Assembly (NCBI GenBank): GCA_963921425.1
Contig: OY992840.1
Location: 9,860,501-9,924,500, forward strand
Source: Dryas octopetala
Lineage: Eukaryota; Streptophyta; Magnoliopsida; Rosales; Rosaceae
DNA length: 64,000 nucleotides
Reading direction: 5' to 3'
Shown: piece after piece, positions 12,128-22,913 of the stretch
How the letters are laid out: each line of letters opens with the position of its first letter
Numbering within the stretch: position 1 is the stretch's first letter
Notes under the pieces: generated by a model
What the model was told of the DNA's origin: nothing
Databases searched by the model: none
The model's input: only the letters and a program-made list of their open reading frames with translations
Translations under genes and position numbers: made by a program

Positions 12128-12847
12128 CTTTATTTTCAAAAAAAAGATTATAAAGATCCTAAGTTTAAATCTTCATATAAAAAGAAAAAATAAAAGCCTA
12201 ATATGCTAAACTGAAATTAAGTACTCAATTTATATTTAAAAAAAAGTTAAGTGCCCTATTTAAACTCTCATTAGTCATTAGAATGCCATCAATAAATTAT
12301 TTTATATACATCAAAGTAAATGTTTCTAGATTTATTTACTTTGATGGGAAAGCATTTATTGCTTTTTTTTGGTTACCAATTATAACATTTATTTATATTT
12401 CTTGGTTACTATTTTTAACATTTTCAAACTAATAAGAATTATTCATTCTCATGCCTTAGATTCCTGGAATGAGGAATGATATAACATTCTCAAACAATCC
12501 ATCCCGCGAACCAAACCGGCCCTAGAAGTTTGGCCATTTATTACCCAACTCTACTCAAACAAGTTTCATCTGGTAGTGGTTGGGAAATTATACCCAATCA
12601 TATGGTTGAGGACACTACCATGGGGAGACTACATTTCCAGTACGTACTTCCTTAATAAACAATGTGATTTATAAATATAAGTAGGTCCTATTAAGGTGGC
12701 ATGAGAAAAATATCTATTAAGAGTAGTGTATGCACCAATTTTTTTTAGTTTTCTCTCCTTACATAATAAGTTGACGTGATACCAGAACACTTGATTAATG
12801 CTAAGAGTTGTGTGTACTGTGTGGTCACTGTGGTGTGTATATATATA

Positions 12848-12856
12848 TATAAAAGG
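12848..12856 (+). promoter_or_regulatory. TATA box of LTP copy 1
   Basis: TATAAAAGG stands at the end of a TA run, 42 bases before the ATG. The same box with the same flanks is present at copy 2. With the usual TATA-to-start distance the 5' leader would be only about 20 bases. Confidence 0.65.
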
Positions 12857-12897
12857 AAGGCTCAAGAGGCAATCAAAGAAACACGGCAAGCAAAGCA

Positions 12898-13831
12898 ATG
12901 GGTCGGTACACCATGTCCATGGTGGTGACAATGGCGATGGTTGTGGTGATGTTGGGAACGACAAGTCGTTTAGTAGCGGAAGCTCAAGAGACACGGGACT
13001 GTGTGCAGGAGCTGTTGCCGTGCGAGGAATTCATAAACTCGACGGCGAAACCGTCGGAAGCCTGCTGCAACGTACTCAAAACGACGGTGGCGACCCAGTT
13101 GACTTGCATCTCCAACCTCTTCTTCACGCCCGGAGTTCTCGAGTCCATCGGCAGCAACACCACTCAGGCTCTCCAAATCGCCACCGGCTGCGGCGCCCCC
13201 GTGGATGTCGCCAAATGCAAAGGTCGATCGGTCTGCACCGCCTCAATGCGCACCGTTTTGTTCACTTTCATTTTCTAGATCTTGCAATGCTCCAACAATT
13301 AACGTTCTCATGCTTTCATTTTTATGCAGCTGTCACAGGTGCTGCATCACCGGAATCTCCACCGGCAGTCCCAGCTGGTATACCAAACTTGTCTTTTATT
13401 GCGGTATTTGAGTATGTCAACACTTATTAATTCTGCATTGGAGAAAACCCCTGACATATATGTTATGTATCATTCTTAAACATTGGTCAAATGAATTCTT
13501 AGTTCAACTTCACGATTTAACAACATAACATGTTAAATATGTGTCAAAAAATTTTACCCATAATATATTCCACTGCTACAACTTCTTAGAAGCCTTGTTT
13601 ATTGAAGGAAGAACATTTTCCACAGAATTATACTCCTAGCTACAATTAATCATGCAAACTATTATTTCAAAAAATTTATTAGTGTCAAACTGTCAAAATC
13701 CCATATGTTCTTATAAATATTTTGTGATTAATTTTGCAGGTGTACCAGGTGGTGACAGTGGTTCAGGCATGATAGTGTGGACCGGATTTCCTGCTCTGCT
13801 CTTATTTTGGGCTTCTATCATGTTGTATTAG
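12898..13831 (+). CDS. GPI-anchored non-specific lipid-transfer protein, copy 1 (sixth cysteine missing)
   Basis: Three exons (12898-13222, 13330-13377, 13740-13831) with phase-1 GT-AG introns encode 154 residues. Residues 1-29 are a signal peptide ending VAEA. An eight-cysteine-motif domain follows (C35, C42, C56, C57, C70, C98, C107). Next come a Pro/Ser linker with ESPPAVP and a C-terminal hydrophobic tail, WTGFPALLLFWASIMLY, as in GPI-anchored LTPG proteins. Such proteins bind lipids at the outer face of the plasma membrane and in the wall and cuticle. Residue 72, which should be the second Cys of the CxC pair, is Ser (codon TCC at 13111), so one disulfide should be lost. Copy 2 keeps CLC. 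The fold may be weakened or the gene may be relaxing; the frame is otherwise intact. Confidence 0.88.
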
Positions 13832-14690
13832 TCTTTCTGGAGTTGGTCATAAAGCTAGTTTTCTTACCAGAGTAAAATAATGCTAAGATCATTTTGGTAT
13901 TAGGGGTCCTGAACACAAATTTGGAGATGTTGCTATTTGTTTGCTCCCTTTCTGTTGCTTGCTTATCAATTTATTTGGACACCATTTTACCTAAGATCAT
14001 TTTGGTCAATATTGTTTGTGTTACAAAATATTTGGAGGTATATAATTATTGTGGTGCTTTTGGTAGCACCATTGGCGCAAATTCTTATATACTAGCTTCT
14101 TTCAATTGTGTGATGAAATAAAATCATGTTGGCTTTCTAAAGTACTTGGAATGAATCAGCTAGTCTTTGATGCAAACGGGTGAGCATCGATATTGATTTT
14201 CTCTATACTATTATTAAAGGAAGAGTGTTTGTCAATTGTTGTATGAGAAAATATCAATTATGCCCAAGTTATATTAAACAATTTTAATGATTGATTTTAA
14301 AAATATTTACTAAAGTAATTACAACATACCTCTTTTTTTGGATACTATCGCATTTTCTACTCTCCCACTTTTATTTTAGAAATAGATTCCCTCTTGTGCT
14401 TGTTTTTGTTCGATCACTTCAATCTTAGTTGTGTATATATAACAAATCAAAAGGTTGAATTGATTCTATATACACTCATAAGTTATATGAATCCACCACT
14501 CTTTTAACAAAACTTTAATATTATAATATACGACTAGAATTAACAGTCAAGTGAAAACAACCTATAAGGTAGCTAGTGATATCTTTCATATTACATATTC
14601 ATTTTCACTCTCATACTCATACTCACACTTATATTATTCTGTTTTTTACTATAATTTCCATCAAATCTCATATATATATATATATATAAG

Positions 14691-14693
<3 letters not shown>

Positions 14694-14730
<37 letters not shown>
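14694..14730. repeat. (TG)n microsatellite, LTP unit 1 tail
   Basis: Uninterrupted TG repeat, preceded by a TA run. Its counterpart in unit 2 lies at 18722-18757. Confidence 0.9.
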
Positions 14731-14733
<3 letters not shown>

Positions 14734-15840
14734 AATTTGTGTGATGACTCTAGCTAGTGTGATTTAATAATGTTCTTGTCATTTTTCACTTAATTTACAT
14801 GAGGTCATTCTTTTCAAAAAAGGATTATAGAGATCCTAAGTTTAAATCTTCATATAAAAAGATTAAATAAAAATCTGATATGCTAAACTCAAGTTAAGTG
14901 CTTAATTTATTTTTTTTTAAAAGTGCTCAATTTAAACTCTCATTAGAATGCCATTAATAAATAATAATATATACATCAAACAAAATGTTTTTAGATTTTT
15001 TTTTTTTGAAAAAAATAAATCTATGGGAAGGAGAATAAATCTTAGATTTCGAGTAAGTGTCAAAATTTAGCTTATCAACTTGTTTTTTGGATTCAGTGGA
15101 AGAGGGACAAGCTTCGAACTCCTACCATAAATGAAAGATAAAATGTTCTACCAGTAGAGTTAGAAGTCTTAATGTATTTTAGAGAAATAATTCTTTTATG
15201 CGAATATTATAATAATTCTTTCCAAGTTGTTCGTCCAAGTTCCAACCCACTAGAAGTTTGGTCATTTATTACCCAACTCAACTCAAACAAGTTTCATGGC
15301 CAGTGGTAAGTTGGGAAATTATACCCAATCATATGGTTGAGGACACTACCATGGGAGACTACATTTTCACTTTTTTAATAAAAATTTGATTTATGAATAT
15401 ATTAACGAAAAAAATGTACTTATCATAAATATATGCACCAACTTTTTTTATCTCTCTCATTACATAAGTTGATGTGATGAGAAAATAAAAATAAAAGATA
15501 CACGGATACACATGTAATACTAAAACATGTGATCATTAAGCACGGAAAAAAGCTTAGGAGGAGCTTGGACTCTATGCTCTATGAACACATGTGGCCAATT
15601 CATTCCCACCTCAATACCAATTATAAAATTTTCGAAACCAAAGCACTTGAGTAAGCTTAAGTCTCTAAGCTTAAGTCTCTATGGGACATGTTTTAGTAGG
15701 GTATTTTTTATAATGAAGTAGGTCTGGTGTGTTTTGTTTAGAGATTACCGCAATGTGAGACATGTCGCGAGAAAGACTCACTTCTTGACTTTGACTTGAT
15801 TAATGCTAACAGCTGTGAGTAATGTGTGGTGTGTATATGA

Positions 15841-15969
15841 CAAGGGGTGTGAACGGGCCGAGCCGAATATTCCTGTGCTCAAGCTTGGCTTGTTTTCTTG
15901 AACTTGACTTGACTTGACTTGGTTCGGTTCTATCCAAACCCGTGCCGACCTCGAAACAAACTCAAGCTG
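15841..15969. mobile_element. Insertion of about 130 bases just upstream of the copy 2 TATA box
   Basis: In copy 1 the phrase GGTGTGTATATAT runs straight into the TATA box. In copy 2 a GC-richer segment, beginning AGGGGTGTGAACGGGCCGAG and containing repeated ACTTG, stands between the same two flanks. It is probably a small transposon fragment. I cannot define terminal repeats. Confidence 0.6.
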
Positions 15970-15976
15970 TTATATA

Positions 15977-15985
15977 TATAAAAGG
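15977..15985 (+). promoter_or_regulatory. TATA box of LTP copy 2
   Basis: TATAAAAGG, identical to copy 1 and followed by the same AAGGCTCAA leader. It lies 98 bases before the ATG, leaving a leader of roughly 65 bases. Confidence 0.65.
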
Positions 15986-16074
15986 AAGGCTCAAAAGGCA
16001 ATCAAAGAAACACGGCAAGCAAAGCAATCGTCCCAATCACCACACAGACACACACAGAGCCAGAGACCACGAAA

Positions 16075-17909
16075 ATGGGTCGCTACACCATGTCCATGTT
16101 GGTGACGATGGCGATGGTTGTGGTGATGTTGGGAACGACAAGTCGTTTAGTAGCGGAAGCTCAAAATACAGCGGATTGTGCGCAGGACCTGGTGCCGTGC
16201 GCGGACTCCCTGAACTCGACGGCGAAACCGGCGGAAGCCTGCTGCACCTCAATCAAAACGACGGTGGCGACCAAGCTGTCTTGCCTCTGCAACCTCTTCC
16301 TCACGCCCGGAATTCTCGAGTCCTTCGGCAGCAACACCACTCAGGGTCTCAAAATCGCCACCGACTGCGGCGTCCCGGTGGATATCGACAAATGTAAAGG
16401 TCTGTCTGCAGCAGCTCAATGCGCACCGTTTTCTTCACTTTCATTTTCTAGATCTTGCCCCGAACAGTCTTCTCATGCTTTCAATTTTTATGCAGCTGCC
16501 ATAGGTGCTCCAACACCGGAATCTCCACCGGCAGTCCCAGGTACCAAACTTGTCTTTTATGGTATCAAAATCACTCAATTTAGGATCTTCTACACCCACT
16601 TGGGTATCTTAGTAAAATAAAAAATAAAAAACCACACCCAATTGGGTAAGTTCAAAGGTCAAATTCAAATTTTGGTAAAATTTATTTTCGATGTCTTAGT
16701 TTCCACCATTTTCACTTTATTAATCTAGTAGTATTTGTTTTTCTAATATTAAAAAATATCTTAAGTTCAGATCTCACTAAATTTTTTTTTGGATATTTTC
16801 TAGCCTTTTTTGTCAAGAGTTAGTTGATGACCATTTTTTATTTTGATCCCTATATGTAGTTATAATTTGTCAATCATATTTGTTTAATTAATTAACCGTT
16901 ATAATTAAGAAAAAATCCAGTTTTTTGTTAATTAATTTTTTCTATATAAAAGAAGGGAATTCAAACTTAAAATCTCTCTTAATATTGAGAAATATAACTA
17001 AACGAACAGCTAATTTGTAATACTTATACGAGTGACATGTTGATGTAGGTGCAATAATGCACAAAATGTCTTATGGTCCGTACTACATAATTGGACAAAA
17101 TTTTTAATTTAATTTTAATTATAACCATTAATAAAATTTAAAGTTATGACTGGAAATTAAAATTACGAGAAAAGAAATGGAAAAATAGTTAATAAGAAGC
17201 AGTAAGAATAGTAGGTAAAGTGAGTGGTGGACTGAATTCTAAACCATGTGTTTGGTTGGTGCCTCCAAGTTTGACTGCCCCTAATATAAAATTGGAAACA
17301 AAGAAAAGTATTTCCTCATCAAAACGGCATGTTTCCTGTGTCTTGCTTATTTCTTAGCCGTTGAAAATTCAGAGTTGCTCAACAATATGTCATGCTCTTT
17401 TAATTAGACATCATATGCTTTTATATCCACCACACAGACTAATTTACTTGAACCCAAAATGCTAAAGTTTTCTTATTAATTTTAAAGCTTTTTCTTGTTA
17501 GACAGTTTAGCATGTTAAACTTTTTCTCAACACGGGATGAGTGTTGCTAGATTATTACGGTATTTGAGTTCGATCGACCTGTATCATATCTGCAATACTC
17601 ATTTCGCATTGGAGAAAACCCCTAACATATTATGTATCATTCTTAAACATTGATTAAATGAATTATCATTTAAATATATAGTTCAATTAAATTCACAATT
17701 TGATAACACAACATGTCAAATATCTGTCGAAAGAATTAACTATTATATCAAAAAGTTTATTCGTGTCAAACTGTCAATCTCCCATGTGTAGTTATAATTT
17801 TGTGATTAATTTTGTAGGTGTACCAGGTGGTAACAGTGGTTCAGGCATGATAGTGTGGACCGGATTTCCTGCTCTGCTCTTATTCTGGGGTTCTATCATG
17901 TTGTATTAG
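16075..17909 (+). CDS. GPI-anchored non-specific lipid-transfer protein, copy 2
   Basis: Three exons (16075-16399, 16496-16540, 17818-17909), the same structure as copy 1, encode 153 residues. The signal peptide ends VAEA at residue 29. All eight cysteines of the LTP motif are present (C35, C42, C56-C57, C70-L-C72, C98, C107). A linker with TPESPPAVP and a hydrophobic GPI-signal tail follow. The expected role is lipid or wax transport and signalling at the cell surface and wall. Intron 2 is about 1.28 kb against 0.36 kb in copy 1, so DNA has been gained or lost since duplication. The leader keeps 48 bases (16027-16074) missing from copy 1. This copy looks fully functional. Confidence 0.92.
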
Positions 17910-18708
17910 TCTTTCTGGAGTTGGTCATAAAGTTTTCTTATCAGAGTAAATAATGCTAAGATCATTTTGGTATTAGGGGTCCTGAACACAAATTTGGAGA
18001 TGTTGCTATTTGTTTGCTTCCTTTCTGTTGCTTGCATATCAATTTATTTGAACACCATTTTTACCTTAGATCATTTTGGTCACTATTGTCTGTGTTACAA
18101 AATATTTGGAGGTATATAATTATTGTGGTGCTTTTGGTAGCACCATTGGCGCAAATTCTTACTTCTTTTAATTGTGTGATGAAATAAAATCATGTTGGCT
18201 TTCTAAAGTACTTGGAATGAATCAGTCTTTGATGCAAATGGGTGAGCATCGACATTGATTTTCTCTGTACTATTATTAAAGGAAGAGTGTTATGCCCATG
18301 TTATATTAAACAATTTTAATGATTGATTTTTAAAATATTTACTAAAGTAATTACAAGTTTACAACATACCTCTTTTTAAAAAAAAAAACTAATAAACTAT
18401 CTCATTTTTCTGCTCACCCACTTTTATTTTAGAAATAGATTCCCTCTTGTGCTTGTTTTTTTCACTTCAATCTTAGTTCTGTATAATAAATTAAAAGGTT
18501 CCTATTGACTCTATATACACTCATAAGTTAAGAATCAACCCCTCTTTTAACAAAACTTAAATTTTATAATATATGACTAGGATTAACAGTCAAGTGAAAA
18601 CAAACACATAACAACCTATAAGTGATATCTTTCATATTACATATTCATTTCACTCTCATATTCACACTCATATTTTTTTGTTTTTTACTATAATTTCCAT
18701 CAAATCTC

Positions 18709-18721
<13 letters not shown>

Positions 18722-18757
<36 letters not shown>
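18722..18757. repeat. (TG)n microsatellite, LTP unit 2 tail
   Basis: Paralogous to the repeat at 14694-14730 and of similar length, with the same flanking TA run. Confidence 0.9.
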
Positions 18758-18760
<3 letters not shown>

Positions 18761-18808
18761 TTGTGTGATGACTGTAGTGTGATTTAATAATGTTCTTGTC
18801 ATTTTTGA

Positions 18809-21410
18809 CTTTTGAGGATAGCGTCTAAATTGGTCCCTTGTAAAGCCAAAGGGGTACCAACATACTTTATTCTCAGAATATGATTTTTGCCTCCTCTTTA
18901 AGTGTTAAACAACCTTTCTCTCTCTATTCTTTTTTTTTTTTCTTTTCTTACTTACCCAACTTTAGTCCTTAACTTGCACAAAAGTGGGGATTACTTAATG
19001 GTTACGAAATATGGATTCTAGAGGAAGTGACTTACTTATGTAATCCATGCTCCATTTGTCATGAGATCATAGACTTTCACTAGTTCATCCATAGAAAACT
19101 TTCATATCATCAATTTAAATTTTAAAGTGTCTTGGTGACCTTTGTGATCCATCCCATATCACAAGGCGTAATATTAGTTAATTGATATGCATAAATCTAT
19201 ATATAAAATAGTTAAATAAATATATACCCTTTTAAATCGAGTCTTTTTTTTTTTAACTTAAACCTTGCACTTTTTCGAAATCACGCATACACATTTTTAA
19301 GGCCACAGTCAACTCAAATATTGGACAAAATCTACAAGAAGATTAAACATCTTTAAGGTAAGAAAATAGTATTTGGAATGAGTTTATAGTAATTAATATG
19401 AATGATGTTGTTATCTTAAAAGAAAAACTCAACGTTATTGTATCAACTCATCATCCACAGTTTCACCAAAATCCTCATTTTTGGTTTGGAAGAATCAGAA
19501 TGAGGTATGATTTATGCATGCACATATGTACAATTAATGTTACACTCAATTATTACATCTGCATTTGTGGGGTTTTTAGTGCAAAAAAATTAGTCAATAA
19601 GGATATCAGATAGAAACAAACCACAAAACACAAAGCAAAAAGGGAAAATAGAGGAAAACCTAAACCCAGCCCATTGGGTGAAGCAGAAGCGGCTGAATCT
19701 CAAGAAGTGGGCTAGAGGCCCAGATACTAGGCTCTTGGATTGAAGTTCACTCCCACAAACTAGGCTCAATATTCGAAAAAAAAAAGGACTTTCAATAAGG
19801 ACCTCAAAAATTTTTAATTTATTTCAAAATTTGCATGCAAAAATATTAAAATTTTAAGTGCAATTTTACACATACGTTACTTAATCGTTGAGCACAATTT
19901 TATGCACACACTGCCTCATCGTCCAGTGTTTAAAATTAAATGCTTTATTGCATGAGAGCCTTTAAATAGTTAATATTGTTTTTTTTTGGTAAGGAAATAG
20001 TTAATATTGTTGCCGCATGTACTATAATAAAAACTATAAATTCTAAATCATAAATTTATAAATTTCTTAAACCATGTTAAAACATATTTTCACACATCTA
20101 AATAACTCCTAATAATTGAAAATATATCATTATAATTGTACTTTTTAGATCACTACATCCAATATTATTGATGTACGAAAATTCGTCAAACCATCAATGA
20201 CAATCACCAAACCATAAAACAACAATCACACAATAAACACATGGATGTATAGTGATTTACTTGATCCCAGTTGGATTCGGGCTGCATCCACTTTTTGTTT
20301 TTAGGGCTGAGTACAAATAGACTATAAAGGAGCCCTAAGAAAGCATTATGAGGTTAACCCTCACTAAGGAGGTAGATGGTTTTATTTATAATAGATGAGA
20401 GGCCCACGTCTCTACAATTACACAATTAAAATCCAATTATGACATAAACAATAAGTAATGCATATATAATCTAATGTTGAATATAAACTAAGGTGCAACA
20501 TGACACAAAACGGATTTTAACAATTGCAAGTTGCAACTGTGATATATATAATATTTTCATTTTATATTTTATTTTCATGACTGTAAATGGATGCTCCTTT
20601 ATTCAATTCATGCATAGCTAATCAAAATGTCACTTTTGACCCGGTCGCCTGTGCTGGCTTGCTTTGCCTGATTTCGGGATTTGCTGTATGTTTGGTCTTT
20701 GTCTTGTATTTACTCGGGTTTTGTCCGTACTCTATTTTCCTTAATATTTTCCTTCATTTTCACACACACAAAAAAAAAAACATTCCTTCGTTTACAAAAG
20801 ATAAAGAGTGCTACTATATGCGCACTCATTTCCATCTCAATACACACCCATTTCTCATTACACATTCTTTTTTTTTTTTTATCATTTTTCAACACACACC
20901 CTAATATTTTCAAAAAACCTACACTACATTGAAAAAAAAAAAAACACAATGATAGAGCCCACCCCATCTGCAGCCTCCCGCCTAATTGCCGAACTCTGCC
21001 GTCCTCATTGCCGGAGCGGCGGAGCGTCTCCTCCTCCTCTCTTTTTCTCTCTCTTCACGCCCTCCCTGCCGGATTGAAAGGGAGGTCGGCGACCATGCCT
21101 GCCTTTAGATCAAAGGTTGATCTCTTCTAATCTAGGGGCCGTTATGGTCATTGGCCTCCCTTTCCGTTCAGTAAGGATTTGCGAAGAGAGAGAAAGAGAA
21201 AGATAGAGAGGGAAAATGAGTAAGAGAGAGAGAGAGAGAGGAGGGCGTCGACGGCGTGGGACTTGACCATCGGCGACCAGGGGCGGTGGTAGGAGGCCGT
21301 CAAAGGGGTGGCTGGTTCTGGTTTTTGAGTTTTTTTTTTTTAATTCAAAAAATCTTTTTAAAAAATAAAAAAATTGTTGTATTTATTGTCTTTTGATATT
21401 GGGTGATATT
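18809..21410. other. Gene-free stretch
   Basis: Mostly AT-rich DNA without supported genes. Bases 20940-21300 are GC-richer and GA-rich and contain short frames lacking protein motifs. Poly(T)/poly(A) tracts occur near 20770, 20870 and 20930. Confidence 0.45.
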
Positions 21411-22505
21411 GAAAGGCTTAATTATCGATTTACCACCCAAAATTGTAACTCATTCCCATATTGCCACTTGAAAGTTTTTTTGTCCCAGATTACCACCTAT
21501 AATTTACATCCGTGTCTCATTTTACCTTGTTCGGTCAACAATTCCGTTAAAAATGCTAACATGGCCACTATTGCTAACGTGGCGTGCTGGATGTGCACCA
21601 CGTGTCAAATTTTTTCTTGTATTTTCTTATTTTTATAAAATTTGAAAATTAATTAAAAATAACTCTGAACTCAGAAAAATACAAGAAAAATTCCTACGGA
21701 CTCGTCTTGATTAGTACTAATTTACTATGGGGTCAAAATACCAATTTTCCCTCTAAAAATTTCCAGAAAATTTGGGAAGTCCAAATTTATTTCTAGAAAA
21801 TTAAAATACTCTAGATTCTTTAGAAATTCATAGGATAATCTCCCGAACTCCAAAAAATATGAGGTCTGCACTGTTAGTCTTCTAAAAACTAACAATACCT
21901 TTCTTGTGAACACTTGCTACCCAAAAGACCTCTCGGTCTTAGAGGAAAACAAATTTTCTTCTATAAAATAAATTCTAGAAAAATTCTAAAATTTTTGTAA
22001 AGTCTCGTAATAATTCTCTAAAATAGGCTTTTGGTAATTTCCAAAATATTTTTGAAAATTCGTCAGAGAGTTTATGAAAATTATAGAATTTATTTAATAG
22101 AGGGAAATTAATTTTAATTTTCTAGAAATAAATTTGGACTTCCCAAAATTTTTAGAAATTTTTAGAAGAAAAATTGGTATTTTGACTCCTTAGTAAATTA
22201 GTACTAGTCAAAACGAGTCTGTAGGAATTTTTTGTATATTTTTCTGAGTTCGGAGCTATTTTTAATTAATTTTCAAAGTTTATAGAAATAAAAAAATCAA
22301 AAAATTAAAAAATAAAAGCAAAGATGTGACACATGGCGCACATCCAGCGTGCCACGTCAACATTTTTAACGGAATTTTTGATGGAATAAGGTAAAATGAG
22401 ACACGGATGTAAGTTACAGATGATAATCTGGGACAAAAATTCTTTCAGGTGGTAATATGAGAATAAGTTATAGTTTTGGATGGTAAATCGATAATTAAGC
22501 CTTTC
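21411..22505. mobile_element. 1.1-kb foldback (near-complete inverted repeat) element
   Basis: The left end GAAAGGCTTAATTATCGAT is mirrored by ATCGATAATTAAGCCTTTC at the right. Inverted similarity continues inward through the CCACGTC/GTGGCG-type segments, AACGGAATT, and the block with TTTCTAGAAATAAATTTGG, to a centre near 21960. No coding capacity and no clear target duplication were seen. It is probably a Mutator-like or other foldback element. Confidence 0.7.
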
Positions 22506-22871
22506 ACAAATTAAATAAAGATGATGTGTAATAAGAAGGAAATAGGTGTACATTAGCAGCACTCAAGATAAAATGTCACTTTCCTAGCAAAAAATTAAAA
22601 TGTCGCTTTTACCCCTCCCATGGCTCTAAGTCTCTAACAAATGTGACCAAACGATGCCCTTTTACTCGAATTATCAGCTAATTAAAATGGATACAAATTT
22701 AATAAAATGACGTTTTCGATCCCTATCCAAATAGAAGCTACTAGAAGAGCCTTGTAACCGAAACAATTAAACGAAACGCAGAGAGGCTAAAAACCTCGAC
22801 ACCTCTCGCTCTCTCTCTCACTCGCTCACTCGCTCACTCTTCAGAATCTCTCTCTACCTACAGTCTCTCTA

Positions 22872-22879
22872 AAACCCTA
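22872..22879 (+). promoter_or_regulatory. Telo-box-like motif in the HIP leader
   Basis: AAACCCTA, the plant telo-box, lies 35 bases before the HIP start codon in a CT-rich leader. In plants the motif is frequent near the start of genes for growth and protein synthesis. Function here is an inference. Confidence 0.35.
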
Positions 22880-22913
22880 TTTCCTATTCTCTTATTTGTT
22901 CACACCTGCAACA

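Larger units (their letters stand above)
12128..14788 (+). repeat. Tandem duplication, unit 1 (contains LTP copy 1)
   Basis: The phrase GATCCTAAGTTTAAATCTTC near 12157 recurs near 14831. The gene, its introns, about 900 bases of downstream DNA and the final phrase TTTAATAATGTTCTTGTC (ending about 14780) are all found again in unit 2. Unit 1 is about 2.7 kb. Confidence 0.8.
14812..18808 (+). repeat. Tandem duplication, unit 2 (contains LTP copy 2)
   Basis: Directly follows unit 1 in the same orientation and has the same order of sequence blocks. It is about 4.0 kb because of added DNA in the promoter (about 15841-15969) and in intron 2. Both units include a TG microsatellite in their tails (14694-14730 and 18722-18757). 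Confidence 0.8.

Noticed and set aside
12798-13430. Alternative 210-codon frame over LTP copy 1
   Set aside because: It reads a different frame through the exon and introns; the eight-cysteine frame with matching splice phases is clearly the gene.
14210-14260. Possible second Helitron 5' end (TCTATACTATTATTAAAGG) in the LTP unit 1 tail, also in unit 2 near 18267
   Set aside because: The start resembles Helitron termini, but it is not preceded by A and I found no 3' hairpin or CTRR end downstream, so an element cannot be delimited.
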